Of a stretch of DNA of 64,000 bases, positions 1 to 13,500 are shown piece by piece; the stretch's first letter is position 1, and each line of letters opens with the position of its first letter. This stretch comes from Numida meleagris (lineage: Eukaryota > Chordata > Aves > Galliformes > Numididae), in the NCBI RefSeq assembly GCF_002078875.1, contig NC_034438.1:65611404-65675403 (forward strand). The letters run 5' to 3'. The translations under genes and the position numbers were made by a program. The notes under the pieces were generated by a model, which made no database searches, was not told the origin of the DNA, and was given only the letters and a program-made list of their open reading frames with translations.

Positions 1-1487
1 GTAACACTTGGAAAGGGAGCTTAAGGGACACTGTCCTCTAATTAAAGCTGCACTCTGTGCATGATAGATAGCTACAGTGCTGCAAAGTAACCTAACTTTG
101 TAAGTGTGGAAAGTTAATGGAAATGAGAAAATTTCACTGATCAGTACAGTATCATATACTCATAGGCAGGCTGTCACCCAAAACTTCAGTTACATATAGT
201 ATTTGTTTGTTTATTTAGCCACAATCTACCTTAAAATGTCTATTGTAAGAAACAGAATACTTGGTGTTATATGTGTAGAAACAAAACTGTAGGGTTCAGG
301 TTTAGAAACAAACAGGTATATCTTAAAGATGTCTATTTGTTTTTGTGGAAATATGCATGGAAGCATATGTTTAGAAACTGCACTTACACCCTTCTAAAGG
401 GGAAGTGTTTTGTGAACAGGAACTTGACAGCTAATTTTAAATTGCTGTGAAAAAAGTTTCTGTTCTGTCTTCTACCACAAAATGATGACTGTAGCATAAA
501 ATCCTGAAAAACTGGGCACAAAGTTTTAGAACAGTGACTCTATGACTCTAAGGCTGATAGGCTGGCAAGAGATGCTTGTCCTTACCTTTTGTGTATCTTT
601 CCCTTCTAGGATTAATACTCTTCTAGGGGTTCTGCTTTCCTGACTACTGTGTTGCTTTGCATTGCTTTGAACTTTGTTCTTAAATTGTCGGTGCTTTCCA
701 AACTCAATTTTCCTCTTTCATTGTTACTTTTGCCATTGTTTGTTTGCATTTGCATGATATGTCTTAACCTAGCTACGCTTTTGTCCATATTCTCCATGAG
801 TGCCACAGAAGCTGTCACGATGTCAGATAGTGAGTGTTTCATGTATTACATACTCTCATTCTGAATGTATGTTTGTGTGTATGTGTATATAATTTCAGCC
901 CTTAAAAACTTTCCTACAGTGCCTACATTTGCAGTAAATCAAACACTCAATTATAAATTGAAATGTTTATAAATTGATAAAAGGATGGGTCTCAAACAAG
1001 GTGTTTGTCTTGCTTCTTTCCTTTTTTGCCTTCCACTTAGGACAGTGGATCTATGTTAGTAATTTGTAGACACATTAACTTTTAAGAGAGATGTTTGATC
1101 ATCAATTTGCAGAAATTGACCAAAATATGGACTGTAAGGGTACATATCTTGACAGTTCGCAGTTCCTATCTAACTGACTTGTGAAAGTCTATTTCTCTTG
1201 ACTCAGCCTTGACATGGAACATAAGCCTTCTTAGTCTGGTCTTCTCTCTTTTAGACATTATTATTAGTTGTTAGAATTAATCATTGCTAATTCTTTTGAG
1301 GAATTTTATTCTTCCCCATTTTTTATATCCTCTTTTACCTGAAACAAATTGTGATATCAATTTATTTATGTTCAACTCTTACAGTAGATATGTCTCAGAA
1401 AATTATATTAAGTATTAAAATGCTGGGTTTCTTCACAGGGAATGAATTATTCAATTTTTCTTAAAGTCCATATTTCTTCCTTCTCAG
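1..1487. other. PTBP3 intron (3' part)
   Basis: AT-rich intron sequence before the first exon in the window. No PTB RRM1 or early RRM2 exon is recognisable here. Short open frames on both strands around 610-860 look like chance. Confidence 0.6.
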
Positions 1488-1598
1488 ATTTTTTCTAAAT
1501 TTGGATTTGTCTTGAAAATTGTCACCTTTACAAGGAACAATCAGTTTCAAGCATTGATCCAATATGCTGAACCTGTGAATGCATATTATGCCAAAATG
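1488..1598 (+). CDS. PTBP3: PTBP3 exon, RRM2 central part
   Basis: A 111-nt exon of 37 codons, phase 0-0, with acceptor ttccttctcag and donor gtaagtg. It encodes IFSKFG followed by [21 protein letters not shown], the second half of PTB RRM2 including its RNP1-equivalent strand. Confidence 0.93.
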
Positions 1599-4500
1599 GT
1601 AAGTGTAGTGTACTCAGCTGATTTGTTTCATTTTCCTCGCCCAGGTAAAGTGGCCATTATGCATAACATTACTGATAGCTAGCTCATTAACTTTGACTTC
1701 TTTTCATTCTAACTGTCTTGTTGCACAAGAATAACATTGACAACCCTCATTAGTTAAGAGAATTGTACTCTACCATCAAATGTAAGGAAGTGTATAGCAC
1801 ACAGATGGAAATCTGCATGGTTCTTCTACTAAATGAAAGATTGGAGCTGTTGGTAGGGAAGATCGATGGTAGCTGTAGTTATGACAAAAAAGTCTTGTCA
1901 AACTAACAGAACTGTTTTCAGTGAGGATTAATCTGAAGAGTGGGTTAACCCTCAATGGCTGCCAGGTGCCCACCAAGCTGCTCTTCAGTTCCACTCCTTA
2001 GCGAGATGGGAAGAAAATAAGATGAAAAATCTTGTGAGTTGAGATAAGAACAAGAAGATCACTTGGCAATTACCATCATGGGCAAAGCAGATGTGACTTG
2101 AAGAAGACAAATTTATTTCATATTGATAAGGATAGTGAGAACTAAAAACAAGGAACACCTTCCTCTCATTCCTCTTCTTCTCAGGTTCTGTTTCACTCCT
2201 ATCTCTTCTACTTCCTCCTCCTGCAAGCAATACTAGTGTGTGTGTGAAATGGAATTTGTGGTCAGTCCATAGCACTTAGTTTCTACTGCTCCTTCCTCCC
2301 CCCACTTTTCCCACTCCAGTATGGAGTGGAAAATATATTTCCTCCCATGGAATATAGTCGTTAGTGAACGCTGCATGTGAACTGCAGCCCCTTCCCACAG
2401 AATGTAGTTCTTCAAGAACTGTTCCAGGATGGCATGTAGTCATTCAGGAACAGTCTGGTTTCCCCATAGGCTGTGCACAGCTCCTGCTCCACTCTGGGCT
2501 TCTCTCCACAGGCTACAGTTCCAGGCCAGGCCCTGCTCCTACGGGGGTGTATCCATGGGCTGTACCTCTCCAGGCCACATCCACTGCTGCACCAGGGGCT
2601 TCTGCGCAGGGAGATGTGCTCTGTGTGGTGCCCACGGACTGCAGGGGCACAGCCTGCTCTGCCATGAGCCTCTCCTGGGCTACAGTGAGCTGCTGCTCCA
2701 TGCCTGGAGCACCTCCTGCCCTCCTCCTTGCACTGACCTTGAGGCCTGCAGGGCTGATTCTTTCATGTTTCTCGCTCCTCCCTCTGACAGCTGATGTACA
2801 GGTTTTTTGACTCTTTCTGAAAAACGTTGTCACACAGGCACCACCAGCTGCATTCTGCTTTGGAGCTGTCTGGAATGGGCCTTGTCCAGAAGGGTTGCCT
2901 TTATACTCAGCTTAAGATGAAAGGCACAGAATGTTTATCTGTTGGTACTTGCACTTTTTTTCTCTTTTTCAATACAGATAAAAATACACTTAGGAGGGAT
3001 GTTTGTAACAAAGTGTTTTGTATCTGAAAACTTAACTATTTGTCTCCAGGCTCTGGATGGCCGAAATATCTACAATGCATGCTGCACTCTACATATTGAT
3101 TTCTCCAAGTTAACAAGCCTTAAGGTGAAGTACAACAATGAGAAAAGCAGAGATTTCACTCGCTTCGACCTTCCAGCTGCTGATGGCCAACTACCCCTGG
3201 ATCCAGCCATAATTGCTGCCTTTGGTAAGATGCCTTTACTTTTAGTGATGAATGTACAGTATGATCACTATGCTTTTTACATGGCATACTCTTGGGAGTT
3301 TCATTCTCTGTCTGTATAATAGATTCTGTTTAAAAAAAAACAAATAAAAGAACAATATATGTATAATTCTGATTGTTAGGTTCAGTGAAGTTTGTATGGA
3401 AAGCAGAAAATCCTACTCTAGATAAATGAGTATCTGAAACCTTGTTCAGAAAAACTATTATCTGAATATATTCAGATGGGTAAATTAAAAGCATTATCAA
3501 AAAGCTGTATCTTGAGAATGATGTGGAATTATATCATTCGTGTAAGGCAATATAATAAACATTGCATATCAGAAATGCCAGCGGCAGCCATTCAAAATTG
3601 ACTGATTCCCTAAAGCTACTTGAAAATAAATGTTTTAAAGTATGCTAGCTCGCGTTTGCTGATATTTTGGGATGACTGCTTGCTTTAAAGAACAAACCAT
3701 AAGAAATATACAAATATTACAATTATATTTTGTAGTTGCCTTCTAAAAGAAAATTTTAGTAAATTCCTTGCATTTTAGAAGTCTCTTTCATCGCATAGAG
3801 AAAGTAGTATATGCTTGAAGTGACTTTGGAGAAGCTTGTGTGGCATAAACAGCACATGCATGCTTGTTTATTCAACTTTGATAATAAGTGCAAATCATCA
3901 AACAGATTAACGTGTAATGCTGCCGTACGTGTATTTAAATAGTACTTAGCTGAATGATGTGATGAAAAGATATTGGGAGTCATGTCAGTACTTATGCTTC
4001 CTATTTTATTACTAGTACAGGCAGGTTTGATGGAGAACTAAAAGATAAAGCAGGTATCAGAATAACGCATCCAACTTTCACTGTAGACTTGAAGGTATCT
4101 TAATAGTAAAACTGAAATATTTGAGGTACTGCACTGTAAAAGAGCAGATTTTATGAATGCTTTGAATTTTAAAATCTTCCTCACCTATGGAGTATGGGCA
4201 GAGATACATGAATGAGTATGCTCTGAAAGCTACCTGCCAGCTGTAAAGCAAATGATTTTACAAATACAACGGGCATCAAAGAGTTCCAGATCTTTCTGCA
4301 TTAGTTCTGACTACTTTTACATGTATGATTTTGGTATCAGTGTGCAACATGCAGATCTCGTTTGGCAGAATGAAAGCTCTTTGTCTATTTTTTCATTAAT
4401 GTTTCCATTATCATCCTTGGACTGTGAATAACCAATTAATATCTTTTTTGCCAGAACTTGTCAGCATAATACACACACTGGTGTATTATAAAGAACAGAA

Positions 4501-7500
4501 TGACTTGCTTTGGTCTGATGAATGTATTCCATTGTTTATATTAAAGGTGCTTTGACGCTACAGATAAGAGGAGGTGTGACATTATGCAATATTCATGAGT
4601 ACTTGATCTACGATGTCTGTTTCATTTGTTGTTATTGCGATTCATAACTGATACTTCCTATGATATTGTACTATTCGTATCAATAACCATCTGTTAGTGA
4701 ACATAGCTGTTCTAGTCAGTGATGGAAGTTTGAGTACTAAAACACTGCCAGATTTGCAGGTTTCATGTGCTGATTATGTGTGTCTCAATTTGTTTAAAAA
4801 AAAAATAATAATAACAGTGTAGAGTGCTAACATATGAAAGAATCCAGAAATCAAGCTTGCATCTAACACAACCTGGCTTGTTACCCAAAGTAGTGCTTAA
4901 CTCCTCATACTAGCATGAAAGCCAGTGAGCCACCTTTGAAGCAAGATGTCTTTCTACACTGGCATTCCAAATCTGTTTAATCCTTGTAACTGCAGCTGCT
5001 GGCTTTTTTTTTTATGAATTTATACAAACTGGAAAGGTGCATCTGCTTGAAAAGAAAAATATGTACTTTAAGAGCTAGTAGAATTCAGATGCTCAGACTG
5101 GTTTTGGCTGTTTAATTATTTAGCCCATACTTTCTCATAGATATCTAGGGAATAGTGACATCTCATCATTGTAACATGTTGTATGATTTACCTGCAGAAA
5201 ATTTCTAAAATGCATTTCAGTTTTGTGAACAAAAAATACACTTAGCAAACTGCACTACAGATGTCTAAACTTCAATGAATACTAATCTGTGCTGTGCTTT
5301 CATTGTCAAACTTATCTAAATTGCATTTTAGAGAGGGATGCTGAGAAACATTTAATATTAGCCTTCAAAAGTGACTGAAAATTGTAAACACAAATGTGGA
5401 TTTCAGTGAGAAGAGTGAGGTTTTTTTTTTGACTCAAACGTTTATAGAAGATGTAATCACAGATGAAAGTGAGAATAGCAGCACTGGCAGCTGAGTCTTA
5501 CTTCTGAAGTCTCTTCTGTTTTCCAGAAATATTAAAGTCTCTGTTTTAATTAGATGTCTTCTATTACTAGGCTCCCAAGGTATCATCTTCCAACCATATG
5601 CAGGGTCTGGTGGATTTGCCCCGGTCGCATGCGTTCCTCAAGGTGCTGGTAATGTTCTATCTTCAATTGGGGGGGGGAAAAAAAAAAAAGGCAAGCAAAG
5701 AGCCAAACATGCATGCACAAAACAAACAGAAAACATGAACCCATCAATGCTTGCATTTAGGTCTAGCAGTCTATCAGAATACACCCTGTTTCAAAGCAGT
5801 GTGTTTTTTAAGTTGTAGCAGTTGGAACACATTTTAGTCATTCTGGTTCTCTTTGTACATCATAGCATTCAGAAAAATTTATTTCCATAATAAAAAACAT
5901 ATGTTGATATAATTCTTAATTTAATAAATGAAGAAATGTAATGCTTTGAAAAAGATTACTTGCATGAGAAGAAATTAAGTATCTGTTTTTCTAAGAATTT
6001 TAAGTCTTCTCTGACATTCAAGGTAAAAGAGGAAGTCTCCCCTTTTCTAAATGTAAAATGAGAATTGAGTAGTCTTCTAAACTTGGCAGTCTATCCCTTT
6101 CTAGCACAGGATAGACTTCGGTGCCAACTGATTTCATTTCTGGACTGCAATTTATATCCCCTTTTCAGTGGGTGTGTTGCTGTGGCTCAATATTTCTTCA
6201 TCACTAGAGGGGAGATGCATCTTGCTTTATTAGTCAGATACTACGAATACCTTAACAACTTAAAAACACATTATTTTTATTGAAGATCAAATTTTTTGAA
6301 GAACCTAGTCTGCTTTTGTCTTCTAAGATGTCTCAAGTGATGCTGTGAGTACAATTCCAAATCTTTCAGTTTCACCTGTACCTAGAGTACTTTCTTTTCT
6401 TGCAGTCATCACATCTGCGGCATCTGTACGGATGAATAATCCAGCTGTTCCAGGAAATTCTGTTTTACTTGTCAGCAACCTCAACCCTGAGGTAGGTTTG
6501 ATCAATAGTGCTGATGCAAGTGTCCACTCGTACCAGCTGTCAGAATCCTTACTGCAAATTAACTTTAGCTGAAGCAACAAACGAGCAAAGTTCTATGCTG
6601 ATGATATCAAAACTGGGGCATCATTCATGGGGCAGATCATCTTGAGGGAGATCACATGGCATGTGCAGGACAACCAGGAGATCAGGCCCAGCCAGCATGG
6701 GTTCGTGTAAGAGAGGTCTTGCTTGACCAGCCTGATCTCCTTCTGTGATCAAGTCACCCATCTAGTGGATGAGGGAAAGGTTGTTCACGTAGTCTACTTA
6801 GACTTAAGCAAAGCCTTTGACACTGTCTCCCACAGTATTCTTCTGGGGAAGCTGACAGCCCGTGGTTTGGACAAGTGCACTCTTTGCTGGGTAAAGAACT
6901 GGCTGTAGAGCTGGGCCCAGAGAGTGGTGGTAAAATGAATTAAATCCAGCTGGCAACCGGTCATGAGCAGTGTTCCCCAGAGGTTGGTTCTGGGGCCTGT
7001 CCTGTTCAGTATCTTTATTGATGGCCTGGATGAGGGCATTGAGTGCACCCTCAGTAAGTTTGCAGATGACACAAAGTTGGCAGGAAGTGTCCATCTGCCT
7101 GGGGGTAGCAAGGCCCTACAGAGAGACCTGGACAGGCTTGATCTCTGCGCTGAAGCCAATGGGATGAAGTTCAGTGAGACCAAGTGCCGGGTCCTGCACT
7201 TTGGCCACAACAACCTTAGGCAACACTACAGGCTTGGGGCAGAGTGGCTGGAAGACTGTAAGCAGACCTGGTGGTATTGGTCAGTGCTCAGCTGAGCATG
7301 AGCCAGCAGTGTGCCCAGGTGGCGAAGAAGGCCAATGGTACTCTGGCTCTTATCAGAAATAATGTTGCCAGCAGGAGCAACGAACTGCTTTCTACAGCTA
7401 CCTGAAGGGAGGTTGTGGTGAGGGGGGGGTCAGTCTGTTCTCCCATGTAACAAGTGATAGGACTAGAGGGAATGGCCTCAAGTTGTGCTAGAGGAGATTC

Positions 7501-10500
7501 AGGTTGGACATAACAAAAAACTTCTCTAAAAGATTGGTCAGGCACTGGAACTGGCTGCCCAGGGAGGTGGTAGAGTCACTGACCCTGGAGGTGTTCAAGA
7601 AACATTTAGATTTTGTACTGAGGGACATGGTTTATTTGGGAACTATTGGTTATAGGTGAAGTGTTGTACTGGATGACCTTAGAGGTCTTTTCCAGCCTTG
7701 CTGATTTTTTTCTATGATCTCTATTTTTGTTTGAGCAAATTTCCACTACTGGTGAAGCTTAAAAAATCTGTTCAGCAGTGAAAAGCTTCTACACACAATT
7801 TACTTCAGAAAAAATAGTTTAGCAATGTAATGGTGACTTTGTAATTAGTGAAGGGCCTGTGGTTATATATGAGAAATGTTTGAGGTAGTACACAACATAG
7901 GGCTAAACTCAAAATTGATATCTCAGTGATCTACAGTTCCTAAGGTGCCTCTTTATCATTAGAGAAGCCAAAGCCTCATTTGTTACATGAGGAGTCAGAG
8001 AAATCAGAGGGAAGAGAAATAAAGATTAAAAACATGGCAAATCATTCTTAACCTTTCATCCCAGAGCGGAGGAGCTGAGGGGAGGCATCATGGCAGCCTA
8101 CTGGTCCTCACAGGGTGCAGAGGGGCAGCACTGAGCTCTGTTTTCTGGGGACAGCAACAGTACCTGAGGGAACCGCATGGAGCTGTGTCAGGGGAGGGTC
8201 AGGAGGTTAGGGAAGAGCTGAGCCCTGGAGGGTGGTGGGCATGGCACAGCTCCCCAGGGCAGCGGACACGGCCCTGAGCTGCCGGAGCTCAGGGAGCATT
8301 TGGGCACCGCCCTCAGACACAGGGTTTGGGTTTGGGTGGTGCTGTGTGGAGCCGGGGGTTGCACCCGATGGTCCTTGTGGGTCCCTTCCAACACAGGATA
8401 TTCTGTGATTCCAGTTTTGCAACTTTTCTCAGATTGAAGAGGAAGGGCATGGCTGTCCCTTGGTATGACATACCTATAAATCCATTTTTAATGTTAATAA
8501 ATATGCATATTCACTTTGCATAGTACCACACAATTGTTTTTTTCTCATATATGTTGGCAGTAAAACTGCCAAGGACAACTTGGGTAGTTACCTTTATAGT
8601 GGTTTGTTTCATAGCCTTACCTCTGTTACTCAAACTTTACTTATTGATCTATACTTAATTAGAAGCAGTATACATCTTTTAATTAATAAATAAGCTTTAG
8701 AAAGGCCATGACATAATACAGAGTTCTACATAACTGCTGATAAGCAATTCTACAACAGTAATGTAAAATTCTTGTTTGTTGTACACTCTCGTTGGATTCA
8801 CTTAACCATAAAACTGATGAAATTAAGAGTTATTGTCAAAATGGAATTCACATTCATATTACAAAAGTTTAAAAATCTGTTGACCAATTTCTTTTTTTTT
8901 CTTACTAATAATTGAATTTCGTGTTAAGCATAAAAAGAAAGCTATAGATTAGGACTGTAAGACAAAGCAATTATACTTTGCGTTGTCAGTGTATCTTATC
9001 AAGTAATTTCAGATTTCTGATGGGCTTTCTGCAAGTAATTATTTAAGACAATTCTCTGAGCCTTTAGAGACTGTGCTTTTTCAGAATAAGGATATGTGAA
9101 GCATAGATCTTATCTATTTTTAGGACATTGATGCTTAATACTAATTATATCTAAGAAGTTATAAATGATAACTTTATACTGCAATGCATGATACAACATA
9201 AATTTTTAGTGCTCATTACTGGCAAGACTCTTGTCTCAGCTGAATAAAGTTTGTGTTGATTAGAGTGCAGATCATCTTTGGTGATTGGGGAACTTGGTAC
9301 GCTAGGATTTAATGAAAAATCTCTGAAGAAAAATTACGTCTTTCAGGCTTTCTTTTCAAAGCTTTTAATCAGACAAAATTTAAGTAGCACTCCCTATATG
9401 CTTCATGTATAAACAATTAAATAGTGCACATATTACTAACATATGGTCGTGTGCAGAGATGGGGACAAAATTTAAAACAAAGCAAATACACGTTGCAGCC
9501 ACAAGTTTTAGTTTTTTAGGTAGTATCTGCAGTTTAGAAAAGATGAATTATTGGATGCTCTTTTCTATTTTTAGTGTAGTCAATTGCTTTGATTTTTTCA
9601 GTGCATGAAATGCCGACTTGGAAAGCTTGGAAAGAATAATTTCATGTAATTAAGCCACTTATATATTAATAATTTCTCCAGCATGACAGACTCTGAATTT
9701 TGAGTGATGAAAATGCCTGAACTGAAGTGTTAGCCTGTTTATGTATTTGTTATGTGCATAGTAAATATGTATTAACAAGAATGCAATACACTCTAGTTGT
9801 CGATGGGAATGGCTTTTGGTGAAATATTTTTATATATTAGTGTTCAGAATCTCTCCCATTCTTTTATCTTACCATGCACTTAAGGACTAGATTTCTTCAT
9901 TTGCCTGGCTTTAAAAATAATATACTCATTTTGTCATTTAAACAGGCCATCACACCACATGGACTTTTCATCCTATTTGGTAAGATATGTCAAATATACC
10001 TTAAGAAACTACAGGGCTAGAGTTCTTTGTATTTAAGTGGCAAGTGGAGGTTAATTCAAGTTCAGTTTTTCTGGTTTTGTCCAAAAAATGCACAAGAGAA
10101 TGTGCTGGTTTTAAATGATGGTGTTTTGAGTCAGTAGCTGTAAGACACAGGTACCAGAAAGACAGAATTGTTGCGGTTTCAGAAGAATTTCAGTGTGTGT
10201 TCTGATTTCTTTACTACAAAGAATGGCAAACCAAATTAAGATGAAAAAGCAAAGGTTGTCTCAGAGGAAATGGGATACAGAACTGGCATATTTGTTACTT
10301 GCAGGGTAGAATGTTGACATAATGTTTTAATACTCCTCTGTTGAGAGGACTTTAACACTTGCACTACTTAATCGTTGAACATAGACATGCAATTTTATGA
10401 CTGAGAGCCTGGTTGTTGGTGTGTTTCTTTCCCAATTTCTGAGTCTCAAAAACAAGCTTGAAGTATCTCTGTCATATTAATGTTCTAACCAAGATGTTGA

Positions 10501-13500
10501 GATTGTTATTGTTGAGATGATTATTCTTTGTTACGCTGATTTTAGTAAAAAGAGGCAGACTTGCACATGTGCTTTTTGTAATAATAGTCTGGACAGATTT
10601 TCTTTCTGAATTTCCATAGGTGCTTATGGTGATGTGCTTCGTGTGAAGATCATGTTTAAGAATAAAGAAAATGCTTTGGTTCAGATGGCAGATGCAACCC
10701 AGGCTCAAATAGGTACTGATTTTAAAGGCAGTTATGGTTCTAACTATCATGAATTTTATAAAGCTCAGGAATTTGCCTTCTGTCAGTGACTATCATAACC
10801 AAATTAAATCCATCATTGTGAACTCTTCTATACATGAACTTCTGTTTTCTAATGTTGATATTGATTGGTTTGTTTTCATGTAAGCAAATGATTTTCCTGT
10901 AGTGGTTTAAAAACAACCCTACAAGTCTTAATCTAATAAATGTTGTTACTATTAAAAAATTGTACAATTTTCCTGTAGTTTCTTATTAATAAATCATATA
11001 TTTTTCATATACCTTATATCTAGCTGTTTAAGAATAATGCTGATTTGTATTTCCATTGCATTTAGACTTGCACTTCAAACTGTAATGCTATGAAGGGAAA
11101 AAACTTAGCCTGCTTTGTAGAGATGGAGCTTGCTGTTTAAATTGAGAACGTGAAATCTGACACTAAATAGAAGGCAAAAGCAGTATCCAAAGAACCATTT
11201 TTAATTTCTCTCCCTTCATCTATTTTTGTGTCCAAATGATATTTCCATTGATTAGCTATCAGCAACTTGAATGGACAGAAGCTTTATGGGAAGTTCATCC
11301 GTGCAACTCTTTCAAAACATCAGAATATTCAACTCCCTCGTGAAGGAGAAGAGGACAATGGTCTGACAAAGGACTATAGTAATAGCCCGTTGCATCGCTT
11401 TAAGAAGCCTGGCTCTAAGAACTTCCAGAATATCTTTCCTCCATCTGCCACCCTGCATCTCTCCAACATCCCGTGAGTACCAATGTGTTTAATCTTCTTG
11501 GAAGGATAATGTTTTTTAGGTTATGTTTTAAAGCTAGAAAGTCTGATACAAGCTGTGAATTTTCTTGACCTTCTGCATCTTCCTAAGAAAAGGGTCATTT
11601 TGCTGTACAATTAACAACAAGCAAATCGTTTAACTGTCACATTTTTTATTGTTAATGAAGAGGATAGTGGATTGAAAGTTATTGCTCTTCTTGACAAGTT
11701 GTAATAGAGTTTACATTTTCTTGAGCAAATGTATTTTTTCACATCTGAAATTCTGTGTTATAAATTTTCATGGAATATTAAAGGCATGCTTTTTGAGTTA
11801 CATTGCATCAAATTTGTGATTAGCATTTTTAGGTAATGTTGATACAGTTTTTACTCATTCTAACACTTTTTGAAGAATGGTTTCTACAGCATTTAGAAAG
11901 CTTACATAAGGGGCGTTATTAAGAAAATGTTATTAAGAAGTGTGTTCTCTAAGATTGAAGAAACCTTTTTTCCTTGCTAGAATGTTGTCAACAGTGTGTG
12001 AAGTGATATCTCAACATAAGTTCGCACTGCTTCTTTTGTTCTCCAACTATTCAGGAAAAAAAAAAAAAGGAATAAAACTATAGAATTCTGTTCAAATCAG
12101 AAAAAATAATATAGGACTCCTCTGAAATGACATTTGGGTAAAATAGACGTTCTAAATAGAAGATATGTGAAGAGCGCTAACAGTAATTAAAAGACAAAAA
12201 TATTTCAGAAGCTACCAGTTCGTCTTTATGCTTTTTGAATTTATCCAAGGCAGGAATGGGAGAGGATGAAAAGCAATAATTTGTATATGAAATATTTTTG
12301 TAGCACGCTGCAGTGCTAAATTGTAGAGTCAAAGCCAAGATGTTTGAGCTGAGCTTGTGTTAGTGGGTGTATTGTTTGATGGTTACATTTAATTTAGCAG
12401 TAAGAACTGGCAGTGTGATACTACTGCTGTAGTCTGTGCTCTTTTACAAGTTGAGGAGATTTTGATTTGTTTTGGTTTGTTTTTAAACAGGCCTTCTGTT
12501 TCTTTTGATGATCTTAAGAGTCTTTTTGCACGTACTGGGTCTACTGTGAAAGCCTTCAGATTCTTCCAGTAAGTCCTCATGTGAAAATGCTGTGAAATCT
12601 TTCATCCTGGAATATGGCTAATTGCTTTTTGGAGAAATTCAATTTGTGTGTAACACTGTCTATAGGCAAAAGCTTGACAGCTTGTGACAATGCTGATGGT
12701 AATCCTAATCTTAAAATTTTAAATGGGATATCATGCTAGCATAACTAAATGAAAAATATTTGACCTTTTGATAAATTTAACGTGTTCAGAGTCAGATAAG
12801 TTTAAGGAAAATGAATGTAATACTATCTTTTTTAAAAGAATTACAAGATTTATTCAAGTAAAGTGTCAAGTAAAAGATACAATGAATCTATTCTAGCATT
12901 CATTAGAATATGTTTGCTATATTATTTTGGCATGATCACACCTGCTAGAATCTCATATATAGAGACAATACCAGTGTTTTCCAGAGGGTTTTGAGCCATA
13001 TTTGGATGCTTTTTTGAAATACAATGTATGGAAGGATGGCATAGCTGTAGACTATTGATATGCAAAATCCAATACTTGAAGGGAGCGTATAAACAGGAGG
13101 GGGATCAATTGTTTGTGAGGGTGGATAGTGATAGGACAAGGGGAATGGTTTTAAGCTGAGACAGGGGAGATTTAGGTTAGATATTAGGAGGAAATTTTTC
13201 ACACAGAGGGTGGTGAGGCACTGGAACAGGGAGGTTGTGGATGCCCCGTCCCTGGAGGCATTCAATGCCAGGCTGGACGTGGCTCTGGGCGGCCTGGTCT
13301 AGTGGTTGGCGACCCTGCACTTGGCAGGGGGGTTGAGACTCGATGATCTTTGAGGTCCTTTTCAACCCAAGCCATTCTATGATTCTATGAAAACTGATAC
13401 AGTTCTGTTTTTTCCCTGTTTAATCAGGTGCATAATGAGATCTATTTCTGTCACTGCACCTGTATTTTGTGTAGAAAGAACTGTATATGATGTGTCTAAA

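Larger units (their letters stand above)
6492..9945. other. PTBP3 intron upstream of the 34-nt exon
   Basis: A 3.45-kb intron holding two same-strand CR1 fragments (6625-7720 and 8062-8412). The rest, 8413-9945, is AT-rich. A pyrimidine-rich stretch at 9851-9870 lies close to the micro-exon. Confidence 0.7.

Noticed and set aside
612..842. Reverse-strand 76-codon open frame in the first intron segment
   Set aside because: The composition looks protein-like, but I recognise no family, there is no splice or polyadenylation context, and such a length arises by chance.
2364..2833. Overlapping open frames on both strands in the GC-rich intron block
   Set aside because: They follow from composition and tandem structure of a repeat; no conserved protein features.
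6723..7295. Reverse transcriptase-like open frames as a host gene
   Set aside because: The sequence is a broken CR1 LINE copy with stops and a deletion, ending in a CR1 3' tail.
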